In this document: piece after piece, positions 62,576-64,000 of the stretch | How positions within the stretch are numbered: the first letter of the stretch is position 1 | How the letters are laid out: each line of letters starts with the position of its first letter | Source: Paraburkholderia phenoliruptrix | Lineage (GTDB): Bacteria > Pseudomonadota > Gammaproteobacteria > Burkholderiales > Burkholderiaceae | NCBI RefSeq assembly: GCF_019511605.1 | Contig: NZ_JAEUAV010000008.1 | Span: 62,001 to 126,000, forward strand | Length of the DNA stretch: 64,000 nucleotides | Direction: 5' to 3' | Made by a program: the position numbers and the translations under genes | Notes under the pieces: generated by a model | Seen by the model: only the letters and a program-made list of their open reading frames with translations | Told to the model about the DNA's origin: nothing | Databases searched by the model: none

Positions 62576-63199
62576 CCCCTTGGCCTTTCCTTGAATTCAC
62601 GGTGGTCTATTGGTGTTGCCCCTGTGCGGGGCGGCACTTACTTTCTTTGCCGCCGCAAGGAAAGTAAGCAAAGAAAGCGGGCTCACACCGCCAGCTCATA
62701 AGTGGGTCCCTCGGCTCGGAACGGGTAGTGGTACATCTGGAATCTGCCTTCTCGCGCCCTCCGCCCTGGTGACAAGGCAGTCATTCTTCCGGCGGCGCTG
62801 CGCGCGCCGCAGCGGTTGTTCTTCCAACCGCCGGTATTTCCGGTGCTGTGCCGCACCTGCACCGCTGCATGCCTTGCGCGAGCAACGCTCGCACCTCGCC
62901 GAGGCGTAGCCGACGGCCGGTTTCACGAGCGAACGCGAGCGGCGGGTTTCATGCGAACCTTCCGTCGAGCACGTAGTGCGAGGCGGGAAGCATGACTGCC
63001 TTGTCACTAGCGCCGAATGTGCGGGAAGACAGATTCCAGATGCACCACTGCCCTCTGCAGGCCACGGGACCCACTTATAAGCTGGCGGTGTGAGCCGCTT
63101 TCTTTGCTTACTTTCTTTGCGGCGGCAAAGAAAGTAAGTGCCGCCCCGCACAGGGGCAACACCAATAGACCACCGTGAATGCAAGGAAAGGCCAAGGGC
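62576..63199. repeat. Long inverted-repeat element, about 620 bp with arms of about 215 bp
   Basis: The left arm (about 62576-62790) reads CCTTGGCCTTTCCTTG, GTGGTCTATTGGTGTTGCCC, CTTACTTTCTTTGCCGCCGC, AAGTAAGCAAAGAAAGCGG and CTGGAATCTG. The right arm (about 62985-63199) is its reverse complement with few changes. Each arm also contains a short hairpin (CTTTCTTTGCCGCCGCAAGGAAAG). The centre of about 195 bases is less conserved. The arms encode short ORFs (RWSIGVAPVRGGTYFL) that I regard as artefacts. Similar copies are, from memory, scattered through Burkholderiaceae genomes. Confidence 0.8.
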
Positions 63200-63250
63200 T
63201 CACAGCAAGCCACGCCGCGAAAAGCAAAACCACTAGAAAGAGAGGCCCAA

Positions 63251-64000
63251 ATGCTAGACCGAATAACCGCCATGCGCACCTTTATCCGGATAGTGGACAC
63301 CAACAGCTTCACCCGCGCAGCGGAGTCTCTGAACATTCCGCGGGCGACGGCAACCACCATCGTCCAGAATCTCGAGGCCCTGCTCGGCACGCAACTGCTC
63401 GTGCGCACAACGCGGCGTATCAGTGTCACGCCTGAAGGCGCCGCCTACTACGAGCGTTGCGCGCAGATTCTCGCCGATATCGACGAGATGGAGGCGAGCA
63501 TCCGTCACGCGACGGACAACCTCACCGGCCGTCTGCGCATCGAGATGCCCGGCGCGGTGGCAAGCGCGATTGTCCTGCCCGCTCTCGACGACTTTCACGC
63601 GCGCTATCCGAACCTCGATCTCGCCATCGGCGTCAGCAATCGTGTGGTCGATCTGGTATCCGAGGCGATCGACTGCAGCATCCAGCTTGGCGAACTGCCC
63701 GATTCGACTCTGGTGGCGCGGCATCTCGGCACCATCGAGCACGTGACCTGCGCAAGCCCGGCTTACCTCGCGCGCTACGGCACGCCCACGGATCTCGACG
63801 ATCTGCGCGGACACGTCGCCGTCAATTGCATGTCGCCGCACAACGGCCGCGAAGTGGCGTTCGATTTCGAAGTGAACGGCGAAGCGCAAACCGTCAAGGT
63901 CAACGGCTTCATCAAGGTGAGCGACGAGCAGGCCTATCTGACTTGCGGACTGCAAGGCCACGGGCTGATTCAACCGGCCCGAATTGCGGCACAGCCGTAC
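63251..64000 (+). CDS. LysR-family regulator, 5' part (cut by window end)
   Basis: The frame is open from the ATG at 63251 (GAGAGG just upstream) to the last base, giving 250 residues. The N-terminal winged helix starts MLDRITAMRTFIRIVDTNSF and continues TRAAESLNIPRATATTIVQN, typical of the subgroup that often regulates divergently encoded oxidoreductases or efflux genes. The effector domain follows with RLRIEMPGAVASAIVLPALD and DCSIQLGELPDSTLVARHLG. About 50 more residues would be expected beyond the window. Neighbours to the right are not visible, so no target can be named. Confidence 0.93.
   Translation, partial: MLDRITAMRTFIRIVDTNSFTRAAESLNIPRATATTIVQNLEALLGTQLLVRTTRRISVTPEGAAYYERCAQILADIDEMEASIRHATDNLTGRLRIEMPGAVASAIVLPALDDFHARYPNLDLAIGVSNRVVDLVSEAIDCSIQLGELPDSTLVARHLGTIEHVTCASPAYLARYGTPTDLDDLRGHVAVNCMSPHNGREVAFDFEVNGEAQTVKVNGFIKVSDEQAYLTCGLQGHGLIQPARIAAQPY

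Noticed and set aside
62610..63184. Small ORFs inside the inverted repeat
   Set aside because: Both arms give the same short translation because they are reverse-complement copies. There is no ribosome site and no family beyond the repeat itself.
62576..63199. Inverted repeat as a CRISPR array, integron attC site or rRNA-like structure
   Set aside because: There are only two arms, no regularly spaced direct repeats, no cas or integrase genes, and no resemblance to structured RNA genes.
1..64000. tRNA or rRNA genes
   Set aside because: No cloverleaf with a T-loop GTTCGA-type motif and matching acceptor stem, and no rRNA landmark, was recognised by eye. A tRNA scan would be decisive.

Overview
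The window looks like a chromosomal segment of a high-GC betaproteobacterium of the Burkholderiaceae, most likely Paraburkholderia or a close relative. The main reasons are two porins of the Burkholderia OmpC type, small DUF4148 and DUF3331 proteins, a Burkholderia-style inverted-repeat element, and the mixture of methyl-accepting chemotaxis proteins, LysR/AraC regulators and small catabolic clusters. This assignment rests on recognition of families, not on a search. No rRNA, tRNA, CRISPR array, integrase or replication origin was recognised.

Layout. 1-4.2 kb: the end of a chemoreceptor gene, broken remnants of a CoA-transferase and a MaoC hydratase, a stand-alone holin/GH108 lysozyme pair and a membrane TPR protein. 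4.7-9.7 kb: an uptake and cleavage operon (MFS transporter, GH31 glycosidase, porin). 9.7-19.1 kb: a RidA protein, a Cache-GGDEF cyclase, a Fur-box-preceded TonB receptor with a PepSY membrane protein, and an SDR/MDR dehydrogenase pair divergent from an AraC regulator. 19.5-25.3 kb: chemoreceptor, class V aminotransferase, periplasmic sugar-binding-type protein, GT9 glycosyltransferase. 26-31.5 kb: housekeeping genes (ribA, CBS protein, DUF4148, 3-methyladenine glycosylase, BON protein, Ca2+/H+ antiporter).

31.5-39.2 kb: a LysR regulator divergent from an amino-acid-type ABC importer that lacks an ATPase gene, a strong terminator, then a three-gene operon for a periplasmic molybdenum aldehyde oxidoreductase (2Fe-2S, molybdopterin and tri-haem cytochrome c subunits). 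39.6-46.1 kb: an orphan type VI secretion cargo island, all on the minus strand: VgrG fused to a lipase, an ankyrin-repeat candidate immunity protein, a small ORF, a DUF1795 (Eag-like) chaperone with an extra domain, a prePAAR/TM/PAAR toxin and its candidate immunity protein. No T6SS structural genes are present. This is the most interesting region.

46.7-64 kb: mostly cell-envelope and general genes: an Asp-nucleophile alpha/beta hydrolase, a LysM/LytM lipoprotein with a degenerate peptidase site (NlpD-like), a second porin, an OpgC acyltransferase, a secreted esterase, an AI-2E family protein, the B12-dependent ribonucleotide reductase nrdJ, a GGDEF protein with a duplicated sensor domain, an AraC regulator divergent from a zinc alcohol dehydrogenase, a long inverted-repeat element, and a LysR gene cut by the window end.
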